Shown piece after piece: positions 17,954 through 26,658 of a stretch of 64,000 bases of DNA (position 1 is the stretch's first letter; each line of letters starts with the position of its first letter). The notes under the pieces were generated by a model. The model did no database searches. It worked only from the letters and a program-made list of their open reading frames with translations, and had not been told where the DNA came from. The position numbers and the translations under genes are program-made. The stretch covers positions 112,049 through 176,048 of the forward strand of contig NZ_LQZQ01000009.1 in assembly GCF_001593005.1 (NCBI RefSeq), in the 5' to 3' direction. This stretch comes from Roseivirga ehrenbergii. GTDB lineage: Bacteria > Bacteroidota > Bacteroidia > Cytophagales > Cyclobacteriaceae.

Positions 17954-18010
17954 ACTATAAATATAGTAAATAAACTAAATAAATAGTAATACTTCTATAA
18001 AAATAGTAGA
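17953..18010 (-). promoter_or_regulatory. Putative BlaI operators
   Basis: TACTATA-aa-TATAGTA (17953-17968) is a perfect dyad that starts at the blaI-like start codon; a second, AGTA-a-TACT (17985-17993), and a looser CTATaaaaATAG follow. The TACT/AGTA half-sites resemble the TACA/TGTA half-sites of known BlaI operators. The region is very AT-rich. Confidence 0.6.
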
Positions 18011-18013
18011 AAG

Positions 18014-18028
18014 AACTTTTGGAGGGCT
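18014..18028. repeat. Single arm of the AACTTTTGGAGGG element
   Basis: AACTTTTGGAGGGCT ends right at the stop codon of the propeller gene. No partner arm occurs about 80 bp to either side, so it is a solo arm or a chance remnant of the dispersed element. Confidence 0.35.
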
Positions 18029-19261
18029 CTACTTTAGCTTGGCGATCATAACAACAGGATTGTCTTCGGGCTCAATATTTTGCAGCGTTTGTAGGTTTTC
18101 AGGAAGAGAGGCGATTTTGTCGGGGTTGTTCTGAAACCATTCGTAGACTTCTTCAGCCGTGATTAGGCCTAACATCTCACCCTTTTCATTGATAGAGGTG
18201 GGGTAAAAGGGAACAAAATTATCAATGTCGTTCGTGTAGCCAGTTTTGCTATTACTTGTTGATGGATCGGAAAGAAAAGCTTCTTTGGTTTTTCGATTGT
18301 AATATCCGTAGGCCAATTTCTCCTTAAAGGAAACATTATAGAAAACAAAATCTGGGCTTTGCAGGGTATTACGAACAAACATATATTCGTTTTTTTTCTC
18401 GTCACTCATGCTTTCTTGTTCTGCATAGGGAGGACTGTATTTTCCTAGTTCATAAAGAAAAGCAGGTTTCAAAGTGTCAGCGCCCACATTAAAAACAGTA
18501 TCATTAAAACTCTCTTTGAAAAATAGTGCGTTGTTGTAGTTTTGAAAATCAGTCTTTTCAAAACGAAACGAATCGCTTAGTTTCTTATAACTCTGGTGAT
18601 TCGGATATAATTTTAGTACTTCCCCGTTAAAATCATAAACCACTAGCCTAAATGGCTCGTCTCCTTTAATATTCATAAAGTAACCCGCAACGAACCTATC
18701 GTTGATAATGCCATGTGAGGCAATAACACTGATATCGGTCAAAGATCCTTTAGTGAGCTTTTTGTCGAGATCATCCATTTGAGGAGCAGGAATCGTGTTT
18801 ACTAAAAGCCCCTCGCTTAAGGAGTATTCATATAAACCAAGTTTACCTTTCGCGTAAACCGTTTTGTTTTTTGTATTGACACCAAGCTCAGTCATTGCAT
18901 TAGAAAAGCCTTCAGGGTCGTCTCCTTTGCGGCCAATATCTCTGAGGTAAGTTCCTGTTTTCCGGTCAAACAGCGATATCCGATCAGTAGACTTCATTAG
19001 AATGACTGAGTCTCCAAGTGTAGTTTTCAGGAAGAACCATTTGTAAAAAGCCCCTTCACCTGTCTCTAATCGAATGTATTCAATGTCTGAGGCAAAATCA
19101 CTCATGTTGATCGGTGCAGCATTGTTGTAGGCTTCTACCAAATTAATAGTGGTCAGGCCAGTCTCGATCTCCTTCTCGTTGCTACAAGAAGAAAAAGTAA
19201 AGAGGACTATGAATACGGCAAGAAAGGGAAAACCAGAGCTGATTAACTTAGATTGGAACAT
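18029..19261 (-). CDS. 6-bladed beta-propeller lipoprotein
   Basis: The 410-residue protein has a lipoprotein signal with the cysteine in FTFSSCSN (about Cys26), so it is anchored in the envelope. The pattern ADxEYIRLETGEGAF, IGRKGDDPEGFSNA and repeating strands matches the Bacteroidota 6-bladed beta-propeller family (NHL-like, DUF4934-type), where the motif G-x-G-x-GPGEF is usual. The ligand and role are unknown; relatives occur widely as singletons. It is transcribed alone, with a dyad (19268-19305) upstream and TATCTTTA near the -7 position. Confidence 0.75.
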   Translation of the reverse strand: MFQSKLISSGFPFLAVFIVLFTFSSCSNEKEIETGLTTINLVEAYNNAAPINMSDFASDIEYIRLETGEGAFYKWFFLKTTLGDSVILMKSTDRISLFDRKTGTYLRDIGRKGDDPEGFSNAMTELGVNTKNKTVYAKGKLGLYEYSLSEGLLVNTIPAPQMDDLDKKLTKGSLTDISVIASHGIINDRFVAGYFMNIKGDEPFRLVVYDFNGEVLKLYPNHQSYKKLSDSFRFEKTDFQNYNNALFFKESFNDTVFNVGADTLKPAFLYELGKYSPPYAEQESMSDEKKNEYMFVRNTLQSPDFVFYNVSFKEKLAYGYYNRKTKEAFLSDPSTSNSKTGYTNDIDNFVPFYPTSINEKGEMLGLITAEEVYEWFQNNPDKIASLPENLQTLQNIEPEDNPVVMIAKLK

Positions 19262-19267
19262 ATAAAG

Positions 19268-19305
19268 CTTATATCTAGATTAGAAATAAACTCTAAAGAT
19301 ATAAG
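19268..19305. promoter_or_regulatory. Inverted repeat CTTATATC/GATATAAG upstream of the propeller gene
   Basis: Two perfect 8-bp arms with a 22-nt centre lie in the 63-bp gap between the propeller gene start and the hydrolase stop. A regulatory site is possible; this is a guess from symmetry alone. Confidence 0.25.
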
Positions 19306-19324
19306 TTAATCCCTAATTCGCTAC

Positions 19325-20011
19325 TTAGATCAAAGTGTTCTTCAAATTTTCACATAAGGTGTCTAAATCTACTTTCTCCAAAGGGTGTGGCATATTTGGG
19401 ATCGAGATAAACTTTCCGTTGGGAAGAATTGTAGCCACATTTTCACTTTCTTCTTTGCCCACCATAGTGTCATCAGCACCCAATAGAATTGTTACTTGAT
19501 TGGTGATTAAAGGAAGATTTTCCATAGTGAGCAAAGGCTCATCGCCCAATTCTAGCATCATGCCTGCGGTTTGCCAAATCACTTGTTTCCATTGCTTTTT
19601 ACCATGACGCTCTTTCAAAAGCGCAGCATATTGCGGCACTTTCTCCTTCATTAGTTCTGGGTTCAAACGGGCAGTTTCTTCTTCTGCACCTTCGGCTGTC
19701 CAGGTTAATTTAGTGCCAAGGGTGACGATTTTGCCTATCAAGTTCGGCTTAGAAGCTGCCAGATAAAGAGCCACATAACCGCCCATGCTGTAGCCAAAAA
19801 TATCCGCACCTTCCAATTTGTGCTTGGTAATAATGGCTTGGAGTTCTTCAGCAAAAACTTCGATTCCAAAGCCTTCTTCATTTACTGGTGCACCGCCATG
19901 TCCAGAGAAATTCAAAGTATGTACTTCAAAATTTCCTTTTAGCTTATTTGTAAGGCCTTCAAACATTGAGGCGCTACCAAGCGCACCGTGTAATAGAATC
20001 AATTTTTTCAT
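19325..20011 (-). CDS. Alpha/beta hydrolase
   Basis: This 228-residue cytoplasmic hydrolase has the oxyanion segment LLHGALGSASMFEGL, the nucleophile elbow GYSMGGY with Ser at about 96, the acid in LLGADDTMV and the catalytic His in IPNMPHPLEK. The substrate cannot be told. Its start overlaps the prmC stop by 4 nt, so the two are cotranscribed and translationally coupled; the association with release-factor methylation is probably only operonic. Confidence 0.85.
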   Translation of the reverse strand: MKKLILLHGALGSASMFEGLTNKLKGNFEVHTLNFSGHGGAPVNEEGFGIEVFAEELQAIITKHKLEGADIFGYSMGGYVALYLAASKPNLIGKIVTLGTKLTWTAEGAEEETARLNPELMKEKVPQYAALLKERHGKKQWKQVIWQTAGMMLELGDEPLLTMENLPLITNQVTILLGADDTMVGKEESENVATILPNGKFISIPNMPHPLEKVDLDTLCENLKNTLI

Positions 20012-20868
20012 TTCGAATATTTTTGTGCTTGTAGCATTCTGTCTTTTCCTTGTAAATCTTTTTTGAGGAGCACTTTAGTAAAACCAATGTCCTCCACCAG
20101 TTTAATCATTTCCTTCCCAAATCTTTCATGAATCTCGAAATAGAGTATTCCGCCAATCTTCAAATGCTGGAAGGCTAATTCTGCTATTCTTCTATAGAAA
20201 ATCAACGGATCGTGGTTCTCTACAAAAAGCGCCAAATGTGGTTCGAACGATAATACATTCGAGTTCATTTCGGCCTTATCACTTTCAGGAATATAAGGTG
20301 GATTACTGACCATTATATCCAACTGAGCAAAAGGGAAAGTGTTTTCTAGAATATCTAAGAGTGTAAAGTCAACCTCAACGCTATTTTGTTTGGCATTCTC
20401 TTGAGCCAATGTGAGAGCTTCTTCACTTACGTCAACAGCTATTACTTGCGCGTTTGGTATTGCCTTTTTTAGCGCAATTGGAATACAGCCTGTTCCAGTA
20501 CCAATGTCTAAAATGGAAGGAGCTTCAATTCTATTCTCTGTCACAATCCAATCCACCAGTTCTTCCGTTTCTGGCCGAGGAATTAAAGCCCGTTCATCTA
20601 CCTTCAATTCGCAGCCATAAAATTCTACACTTCCTAAAATATGCTGAATTGGCTTGTGTTGATTTAACTCATTAATCGCTTTTGCCAAGCTCTGTTCAGA
20701 ATGTTCAGCCAACGAAAATTCATCGTTCAAAATGATCGCCATTCTATCTAAACCATAAAAATGACTTAGAAGTAAGTTGGACATGTTGGTGGCTTCGCGC
20801 TCATCATAAACACCACTGAGTTTCTCAACAATAGATTGAATTTTAGCTTTGGGTTTTTCAAAAGGCAT
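20008..20868 (-). CDS. prmC: Peptide chain release factor N5-glutamine methyltransferase
   Basis: PrmC (HemK) methylates the glutamine of the GGQ motif in release factors with S-adenosylmethionine. The 286-residue protein has an N-terminal helical domain for release-factor binding, the SAM motif ILDIGTGTGCIPI and the catalytic NPPYIPE. The ATG at 20868 is preferred over a TTG at 20874 that would add two residues. It is the first gene of a two-gene operon with the alpha/beta hydrolase. Confidence 0.95.
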   Translation of the reverse strand: MPFEKPKAKIQSIVEKLSGVYDEREATNMSNLLLSHFYGLDRMAIILNDEFSLAEHSEQSLAKAINELNQHKPIQHILGSVEFYGCELKVDERALIPRPETEELVDWIVTENRIEAPSILDIGTGTGCIPIALKKAIPNAQVIAVDVSEEALTLAQENAKQNSVEVDFTLLDILENTFPFAQLDIMVSNPPYIPESDKAEMNSNVLSFEPHLALFVENHDPLIFYRRIAELAFQHLKIGGILYFEIHERFGKEMIKLVEDIGFTKVLLKKDLQGKDRMLQAQKYSK

Positions 20869-20907
20869 AAGCAAAAGTAGTGAGAAGGATTTGCATGTGG
20901 GTTAGTC

Positions 20908-20922
20908 AACCCTCCAAAAGTT
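20908..20922. repeat. Single arm AACCCTCCAAAAGTT of the dispersed element
   Basis: This arm is the exact reverse complement of the right arm of copy 1. It lies between prmC and ribD, in the divergent promoter region, and no second arm is found within 100 bp. Confidence 0.4.
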
Positions 20923-21001
20923 GTCAACTAGCATTTGGAACGTTTAGTCAATTAAAATAGGGGAAGAAGGAATAGTATTACGCATTCGCTAAATTGCGCG
21001 G

Positions 21002-22030
21002 GTGAATGATCAGCAAGACTTGAAATGGATGCAGCGTGCATTGGACTTAGCCGAATTGGGGCGAGGTCATGTTAGCCCAAACCCGATAGTGGGCTGCGTA
21101 ATTGTTCACAATGATAAAATTATTGGCGAAGGCTATCATCAAAAGTATGGAGGTGCGCATGCCGAAGTAAACGCTATCAACTCCGTATCCAATCCCAATC
21201 TGCTTTCTGAAAGCACTTGCTACGTTACTCTTGAACCTTGTGCACACTTTGGCAAAACTCCGCCCTGTGCCGATTTATTAGTGGCTAAAAGCGTAAAGAG
21301 AGTTGTCATTGCGTCTATGGATACTAATCCGCTTGTTGGAGGAAAAGGTATTCAGAAACTTAAAGATGCTGGAATCGAAGTCAGCACTGGAGTTTTAGAG
21401 TCAGCCGCGAGAAACCTGAACAGTAGGTTTTTTACCATGATTGAAAAAAAGCGACCCTATATTTTGCTTAAATGGGCGCAAACAGCTGATGGTTTTATTG
21501 CGCGCAATAATTTTGACAGCAAATGGATTAGCAGTGAGCAATCGAGAATGATGGTGCACCAATGGCGGGCTGAAGAAGATGCTATTTTGGTGGGTACGAA
21601 CACCGCATTGCACGATAATCCCAAATTAGATGTTCGCGATTGGCATGGTGATTCACCGCTTCGCTTAGTGATAGATAGACATTTACGAATACCCACCGAC
21701 TTTAACTTATTTGATAGGAACTTACCTACCATTGTTTATAATTTGAAAAAGGCGGAAGAAAGCAACAACCTATTCTTAGTGAAAATTGGAGAGAAGGATT
21801 TTCTCCAAAACATGCTAGCTGATTTGTATGAGCGCAAAGTACAGTCTGTCTTGGTGGAAGGAGGAAGTTTCTTGCTCAATTCTTTAATAGCTTTGGGTTT
21901 GTGGGACGAAGCTCGCGTGTTCGAATGCCCTGTTTTATTCAATGAAGGCATTATGGCGCCAAGTTTAAAAGATGCGCCATCAGAAACGGTTCAATTACAA
22001 ACTGATGTGCTGAAAATTTACCGACATTAA
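21002..22030 (+). CDS. ribD: Bifunctional pyrimidine deaminase/reductase RibD
   Basis: RibD carries out the second and third steps of riboflavin synthesis from GTP. The deaminase half has the zinc site HAEVNAI (His53, Glu55) and CxxH...C (Cys80, Cys89) in LEPCAHFGKTPPCADLL, and the reductase half begins near residue 145 (RPYILLKWAQTADGFIA). The 342-residue length is normal. The start is a GTG at 21002; an ATG at 21029 would remove nine residues. No other riboflavin genes are in the window, so the pathway is scattered, and no FMN riboswitch is seen upstream. Confidence 0.93.
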   Translation: MNDQQDLKWMQRALDLAELGRGHVSPNPIVGCVIVHNDKIIGEGYHQKYGGAHAEVNAINSVSNPNLLSESTCYVTLEPCAHFGKTPPCADLLVAKSVKRVVIASMDTNPLVGGKGIQKLKDAGIEVSTGVLESAARNLNSRFFTMIEKKRPYILLKWAQTADGFIARNNFDSKWISSEQSRMMVHQWRAEEDAILVGTNTALHDNPKLDVRDWHGDSPLRLVIDRHLRIPTDFNLFDRNLPTIVYNLKKAEESNNLFLVKIGEKDFLQNMLADLYERKVQSVLVEGGSFLLNSLIALGLWDEARVFECPVLFNEGIMAPSLKDAPSETVQLQTDVLKIYRH

Positions 22031-22083
22031 GGAACCAACATTCACACAATTCTCTTTTAAATTCGCAATTCAGAATTAAAATT

Positions 22084-22566
22084 ATGGCCGAAGAACTTAT
22101 CATCTCGAACGATTTAAGCAAAGCAGAAAAATACGAATCGCTTATTCCGCAAATTGAAGCCTTGGTTACTGGCGAACCAGACCAAACAGCCAATTTGGCC
22201 AATATTGCTTCGGCTCTAAAGTATGGAATGGGCTTCTTTTGGGTAGGTTTCTACTTGGTAAAAGGAGAGGAATTGGTATTAGGGCCTTTCCAAGGGCCAA
22301 TTGCTTGCACTCGTATTCGTAAAGGAAAAGGAGTTTGCGGAACCAGTTGGGAAAAGGCTCAAACCATTCTTGTTCCGAATGTAGATGAATTCCCCGGTCA
22401 CATTGCTTGTAGTTCGGCTTCCAAATCGGAAATCGTATTACCAGCCATGAAAAACGGGGAAGTCAACTTAATTCTTGATGTGGACTCAGACCAGCTCAAC
22501 GATTTTGATGAGGTAGATCAAGTACATTTAGAGAAGTTAATGCGGATAATTGAAGACTTAATTTAA
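22084..22566 (+). CDS. msrC: Free methionine-(R)-sulfoxide reductase (GAF domain)
   Basis: fRMsr reduces free methionine R-sulfoxide using thioredoxin. This is a 160-residue single GAF-domain protein with GMGFFWVGFYLV and the three catalytic cysteines at 75, 85 and 109 (IACTRI, GVCGTSW, HIACSSASKSEIVLP); their spacing matches the characterised yeast enzyme. It follows ribD by 53 nt and its end overlaps the convergent psd gene by 4 nt. Confidence 0.92.
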   Translation: MAEELIISNDLSKAEKYESLIPQIEALVTGEPDQTANLANIASALKYGMGFFWVGFYLVKGEELVLGPFQGPIACTRIRKGKGVCGTSWEKAQTILVPNVDEFPGHIACSSASKSEIVLPAMKNGEVNLILDVDSDQLNDFDEVDQVHLEKLMRIIEDLI

Positions 22567-23225
22567 GCCAACTCTGCAATTAAGGTTTGTCCGCCTTGGG
22601 TTACTTGTCCAATCTCTACTTTTACCACTGCATCTAACGGTAAGAAAAGATCGACTCTTGACCCAAACTTGATAAAGCCGAATTCCTTGCCTTGAATCAC
22701 AGACTGATTTTCTTTTACGTAGCACTTAATTCTACGGGCAGCTGCACCAGCAATCTGACGGATTAGAATTTCTACTCCTTTATGGATTTCATAAACAAGT
22801 GTAGTTCTTTCGTTTTCTGTGCTTGATTTTGGATGCCAAGCCACTAAATACTTGCCTTCGTGGTATCTGAAGTACTTTATAAGGCCAGTAACAGGGTTTC
22901 TGTTTACGTGCACATTGATAGGTGACATAAATATAGAAACTTGAATTCTTTCCTTTCCTTTAAAGTATTCGTCTTCGGTAGTTTTTTCAATTACCACCAC
23001 TTTTCCATCAGCAGGAGCTAGAATTTGCTTTTCATTGATTTCAATTTTTCGAGATGGGTTACGAAAGAATTGAAGGAAAAACAGGAACAGAATTAAGCTG
23101 ACGGCACCAATAATTCCGATCCAAGGGCTAGGGATGTTCAGCAAAAAGAACAAGCCTAAATTTAAACCTAGTAATATGGAAAAGAGCACTGCTAGCAGTG
23201 CTCTTCCTTCTTTATGAATATTCAT
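22563..23225 (-). CDS. psd: Phosphatidylserine decarboxylase family protein
   Basis: Psd converts phosphatidylserine to phosphatidylethanolamine at the inner membrane. The 220-residue form is the short type found in Bacteroidota, with two N-terminal membrane helices (about 10-50) and self-cleavage at the Gly-Ser of IKFGSRVDLFLP, which generates the pyruvoyl group. The conserved SIFMSPINVHVNRNP segment is present. It sits 15 nt after gdhA and near cdsA, so membrane lipid synthesis genes share this minus-strand run. Confidence 0.93.
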   Translation of the reverse strand: MNIHKEGRALLAVLFSILLGLNLGLFFLLNIPSPWIGIIGAVSLILFLFFLQFFRNPSRKIEINEKQILAPADGKVVVIEKTTEDEYFKGKERIQVSIFMSPINVHVNRNPVTGLIKYFRYHEGKYLVAWHPKSSTENERTTLVYEIHKGVEILIRQIAGAAARRIKCYVKENQSVIQGKEFGFIKFGSRVDLFLPLDAVVKVEIGQVTQGGQTLIAELA

Positions 23226-23240
23226 TAACTAATTTTCTGG

Positions 23241-24518
23241 TTAGAAACCACCTCTATATTTATAGGTAGAAGCAACTTTATCAATCGCTACAATGTAAGC
23301 CGCAATACGCATTGGTACATTATATTTAAGCGATGTTTCATATACTTTGTCGAAAGCATCTTTCATGATCCTGTCAGACCTTCTGTTTACTCTTTCGCGC
23401 GTCCACTTATAGCCTAAACGGTTTTGTACCCATTCAAAGTATGATACAGTTACACCACCAGCGTTCGCAAGAATGTCTGGAGCAACCATAATACCTTTTT
23501 CGTTGATAATTTTATCTGCTTGGGCGGAAGTTGGTCCGTTAGCACCTTCAACAATAAGTTTTGCCTGTACTCTATCAACGTTACCTGAATGGATTACATC
23601 CTCTACAGCAGCTGGAACAAGAACATCCACTTTTAGCACTAACAAATCAGAAGCATCGTCCATTAGTTCAGCGCCTTTGAAGCCTTCCAATGTGCCATTA
23701 TTGCTATCGCGATAAGCCACAGCAGCTTTGATGTTAATTCCTTTTTCGTTGTAGTATGCGCCAGAAATATCACTAATCGCAATAACAGAAGCTCCTCTTT
23801 CTTCAAGAAGTAAAGCTGCATGAGATCCTACATTTCCAAAACCTTGAACAGCTACGGTAGCATGATAAGGATTGATATTTAGTTTTTCCATAGCGGCCAA
23901 AGCAGAAACCATTACACCACGTCCTGTGGCTTCGGTTCTACCTAAAGAGCCCCCAAGTACTAAAGGTTTTCCAGTTACCATGGCATTTACAGTCATACCA
24001 TGAGCCCTAGAGAACTCATCCATCATCCAAGCCATTTCTCTTGGTCCTGTACCCATGTCTGGTGCAGGAATGTCTCGGTCTGGACCGAAAACATCTAGCA
24101 TAGCATTGGTATATGCTCTGGTTAACCTTTCGATTTCACCAGCAGACATCTCTCTCGGATTACATTTGATGCCGCCTTTGGCACCACCATAGGGGATGTC
24201 TACAACAGCACACTTCCATGTCATCCATGCAGCGAGTGCTTTTACTTCGTCAATGTGTACATCCATGGCATATCTAACACCACCCTTTGATGGTCCTAGG
24301 ATATTCGAATGAATTACCCTGTGACCCTCAAAAACGCGAATAGAGCCATTATCCATAGTGATTGGAAGTGACACAGAGACTTGTTTTGAAGGAGATTTGA
24401 GCACGTTATATACTTGCTCGTCCAGTCCGAGTGCTTCAGCAGCAATGTTGAATCTGGACATCATTGACTCGAAAGGATTAGCCTTGTCCTTAATCGGAGC
24501 CGGTTCAATGTAACCCAT
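23241..24518 (-). CDS. gdhA: Glutamate dehydrogenase (Glu/Leu/Phe/Val family)
   Basis: This enzyme interconverts glutamate and 2-oxoglutarate plus ammonia. The 425-residue length places it in the hexameric short class. The substrate site shows KGGVRYAMDV and the catalytic-lysine segment VDIPYGGAKGGIKCNP, and the NAD(P)-binding Rossmann motif is QGFGNVGSHAA. The ATG at 24518 is preceded by an 88-nt gap to cdsA, so it may have its own promoter. Its position beside psd looks incidental. Confidence 0.93.
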   Translation of the reverse strand: MGYIEPAPIKDKANPFESMMSRFNIAAEALGLDEQVYNVLKSPSKQVSVSLPITMDNGSIRVFEGHRVIHSNILGPSKGGVRYAMDVHIDEVKALAAWMTWKCAVVDIPYGGAKGGIKCNPREMSAGEIERLTRAYTNAMLDVFGPDRDIPAPDMGTGPREMAWMMDEFSRAHGMTVNAMVTGKPLVLGGSLGRTEATGRGVMVSALAAMEKLNINPYHATVAVQGFGNVGSHAALLLEERGASVIAISDISGAYYNEKGINIKAAVAYRDSNNGTLEGFKGAELMDDASDLLVLKVDVLVPAAVEDVIHSGNVDRVQAKLIVEGANGPTSAQADKIINEKGIMVAPDILANAGGVTVSYFEWVQNRLGYKWTRERVNRRSDRIMKDAFDKVYETSLKYNVPMRIAAYIVAIDKVASTYKYRGGF

Positions 24519-24606
24519 AGAGAAATCTATCTTTGTTTAAAAACTTGGTCAAAATTAAGGAAATTTTAAAGTAATACGGTCTATTACTTGATGCTTATTT
24601 GAGATA

Positions 24607-25419
24607 TTATGTGATGACCATCAAGTATAGCGTAACGAACGGAAGCGCGAACAGTAGTCCATCAAATCTATCGAGAAAGCCGCCATGCCCTGGAAGTACG
24701 CTCCCAGAATCTTTAATGGCCAAATGGCGCTTAAATAGCGACTCAATTAAATCACCATAACTACCAAAAACACTCACGATTATCGATAACCCAAACCATT
24801 CAATTGTGGTAAGGTCGGTAAAGTATAAACTCCATATATAGATAATTCCTAGTGAAATCAGTACTCCACCAACGGTTCCTTCCCATGTTTTGTTTGGAGA
24901 AACACTCTCAAATAGTTTTGTCCTCCCCATGCTTTTGCCTACAAAATAGGCTCCGGAGTCGTTTGCCCACTGGGCAATTAGCACGCCTATAATTAAGGCA
25001 TATTCGTATGACTCATTCTTAAACACAATCAAATTGGCCATGCTTAAAGGGAAAGCGATATATATTACCCCAAATAAAGTGAGTCCTAATGAAATGATAG
25101 GTTGATGCGTTTTCTGACGATAAAGGGCAAACATAAAACAGATCACTAATAAGGAGGGTAATAACCATAAGTATTTAGTGTCTAGTTTTCCCGCAGTGGA
25201 AAGGTGTACTAAAACAAAGAGGCAAACGCTAAAAAATGAACCCCATATTTTAAAAGGAGTATTTCCCGAAGCGACAATAAGACCATAAAACTCTCTAAGA
25301 GTGAGAATCATGATGCATAAAAAAATCAAGGCAAAGGTCCATGAACTAAATACTATACCCGCTATTATCAGAGAAACTCCGAAAATGCCAGTGATAATCC
25401 TTAATAAGAGATTACTCAT
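24607..25419 (-). CDS. cdsA: Phosphatidate cytidylyltransferase
   Basis: CdsA makes CDP-diacylglycerol from phosphatidate and CTP in the inner membrane, the branch point to all phospholipids. The 270-residue protein has about eight helices and the C-terminal signature FKRHLAIKDSGSVLPGHGG followed by LDRFD. It starts 2 nt after the DUF2007 gene and belongs to the run CPBP protease-DUF2007-cdsA, with psd two genes on. Confidence 0.95.
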   Translation of the reverse strand: MSNLLLRIITGIFGVSLIIAGIVFSSWTFALIFLCIMILTLREFYGLIVASGNTPFKIWGSFFSVCLFVLVHLSTAGKLDTKYLWLLPSLLVICFMFALYRQKTHQPIISLGLTLFGVIYIAFPLSMANLIVFKNESYEYALIIGVLIAQWANDSGAYFVGKSMGRTKLFESVSPNKTWEGTVGGVLISLGIIYIWSLYFTDLTTIEWFGLSIIVSVFGSYGDLIESLFKRHLAIKDSGSVLPGHGGFLDRFDGLLFALPFVTLYLMVIT

Positions 25420-25421
25420 GA

Positions 25422-25622
25422 TTAAAAGTTCAGGTCGCCTATAATCTTTAAGGCTTTGATCACATTAGATTGTTCCACTTTCACTTCTAGATTTCCGAAA
25501 TGATAGGAAGAATCCTTTTGGTTAAGCAGCACTGCTTCAATGTTGTTATCTATCAACACGTCTTTCACAATCTCGGCTTGGTGCGGCATATTAGTTTTGA
25601 AAACTGTGTTCCAATTGCTCAT
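25422..25622 (-). CDS. DUF2007-type small protein
   Basis: The 66-residue protein reads NTVFKTNMPHQAEIVKDVLIDNNIEAVLLNQKD-like throughout, with VEQSNVIKALKII at the end, which is the pattern of the DUF2007 putative signal-transducing family: a small alpha/beta fold resembling a PII monomer. Function is unknown. It overlaps the upstream CPBP protease gene by 4 nt and lies 2 nt before cdsA, so it is translated with both. Confidence 0.8.
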   Translation of the reverse strand: MSNWNTVFKTNMPHQAEIVKDVLIDNNIEAVLLNQKDSSYHFGNLEVKVEQSNVIKALKIIGDLNF

Positions 25623-26629
25623 CTAAATGATTTTGGTTTAAGATAGTAATTTCTGAATACGAACAGCAAAAAGGAAACGACTATCAGCGCAACGATTCCC
25701 GCATAACCGGGTAATGAATCAGTTTCGTCAGGGTTAATATCTGTTACTTCTGTTTGATACATGTAAGCTACAATAAGCGCGAAGCCATTATTTGCGATGT
25801 GGGCTACAATAGGGTACCACAAATTTCCAGACCAGACATATAAGTAACCAAATAGCGCCCCAAGGATCATACGTGGGAAAAGGCCATAGAACTGCATGTG
25901 TATAGCAGAAAATAAGAATGCCGAAACCCAAATGGCGACATGTGCATTTTTAGACCATCGGTGCAGTGAGTTTTGCAATAAACCCCTGAAAAGAAGCTCT
26001 TCGCCTATTCCTGGTAGTATAGCAACTACCACAAAAGCCAAAAGGAATGTACCGAAGCTGTCGAAGGTGGTAAACATCTCCGTGGTTTCTTTTAAAGAGT
26101 CTTCCATCTCGCGAGCAAGTTTTTCAAAACCAGCCATAAATTCTGGAAGTTGAATATTTTCGTTCCATTCAATAATGTAACCATTAACAAACACAAAGGC
26201 GATGGTAACAAAAACAGCTAGAGCTAGAGGAAAAGATTCAGTTTTGGATTCGCCAAAAACAACATTCATTGGTTTTCGTGCTAGGTTTTTCATATAAAAC
26301 CAAGGCACCAAGAAAGTAAATACTACGGTATAAAGTGATTGCGAAATTAATAATTGTGATTGGCCTATTAGCTCAAAGAGTGCTTCGGGGTTTGATAAAA
26401 CCTCAGTTCCTCCACCATTGATTAATACAAAAATTATTACTGCTATTGTGGCTGCAAACTGACCCACGAAAAAACCTGCAAATAACAGCCCTAGTACTAC
26501 CCAAAAAGTCTTTTGAGTGTTTTCGTTATAAGTGGTTACGGTGTTTAATTCTCCGTTTTCGAACTCCTTAATTACATCTACTCTTTCCCCTCTCAAGGAA
26601 ATATTAATCCCGTTGTCGATTCTCGCCAT
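25619..26629 (-). CDS. CPBP-family intramembrane metalloprotease
   Basis: This 336-residue protein has about eight membrane helices and the CPBP (CAAX-protease/bacteriocin-processing) motifs GIGEELLFRGLLQ (Glu-Glu and Arg) and the His in LFSAIHMQFYG. Such proteases process membrane peptides, some for immunity against bacteriocins. It is the first gene of a tightly packed operon with DUF2007 and cdsA, a link to lipid synthesis that is seen but unexplained. Confidence 0.88.
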   Translation of the reverse strand: MARIDNGINISLRGERVDVIKEFENGELNTVTTYNENTQKTFWVVLGLLFAGFFVGQFAATIAVIIFVLINGGGTEVLSNPEALFELIGQSQLLISQSLYTVVFTFLVPWFYMKNLARKPMNVVFGESKTESFPLALAVFVTIAFVFVNGYIIEWNENIQLPEFMAGFEKLAREMEDSLKETTEMFTTFDSFGTFLLAFVVVAILPGIGEELLFRGLLQNSLHRWSKNAHVAIWVSAFLFSAIHMQFYGLFPRMILGALFGYLYVWSGNLWYPIVAHIANNGFALIVAYMYQTEVTDINPDETDSLPGYAGIVALIVVSFLLFVFRNYYLKPKSFR

Positions 26630-26658
26630 AATGACGTAAATTTACGCGATTTTTCGAA

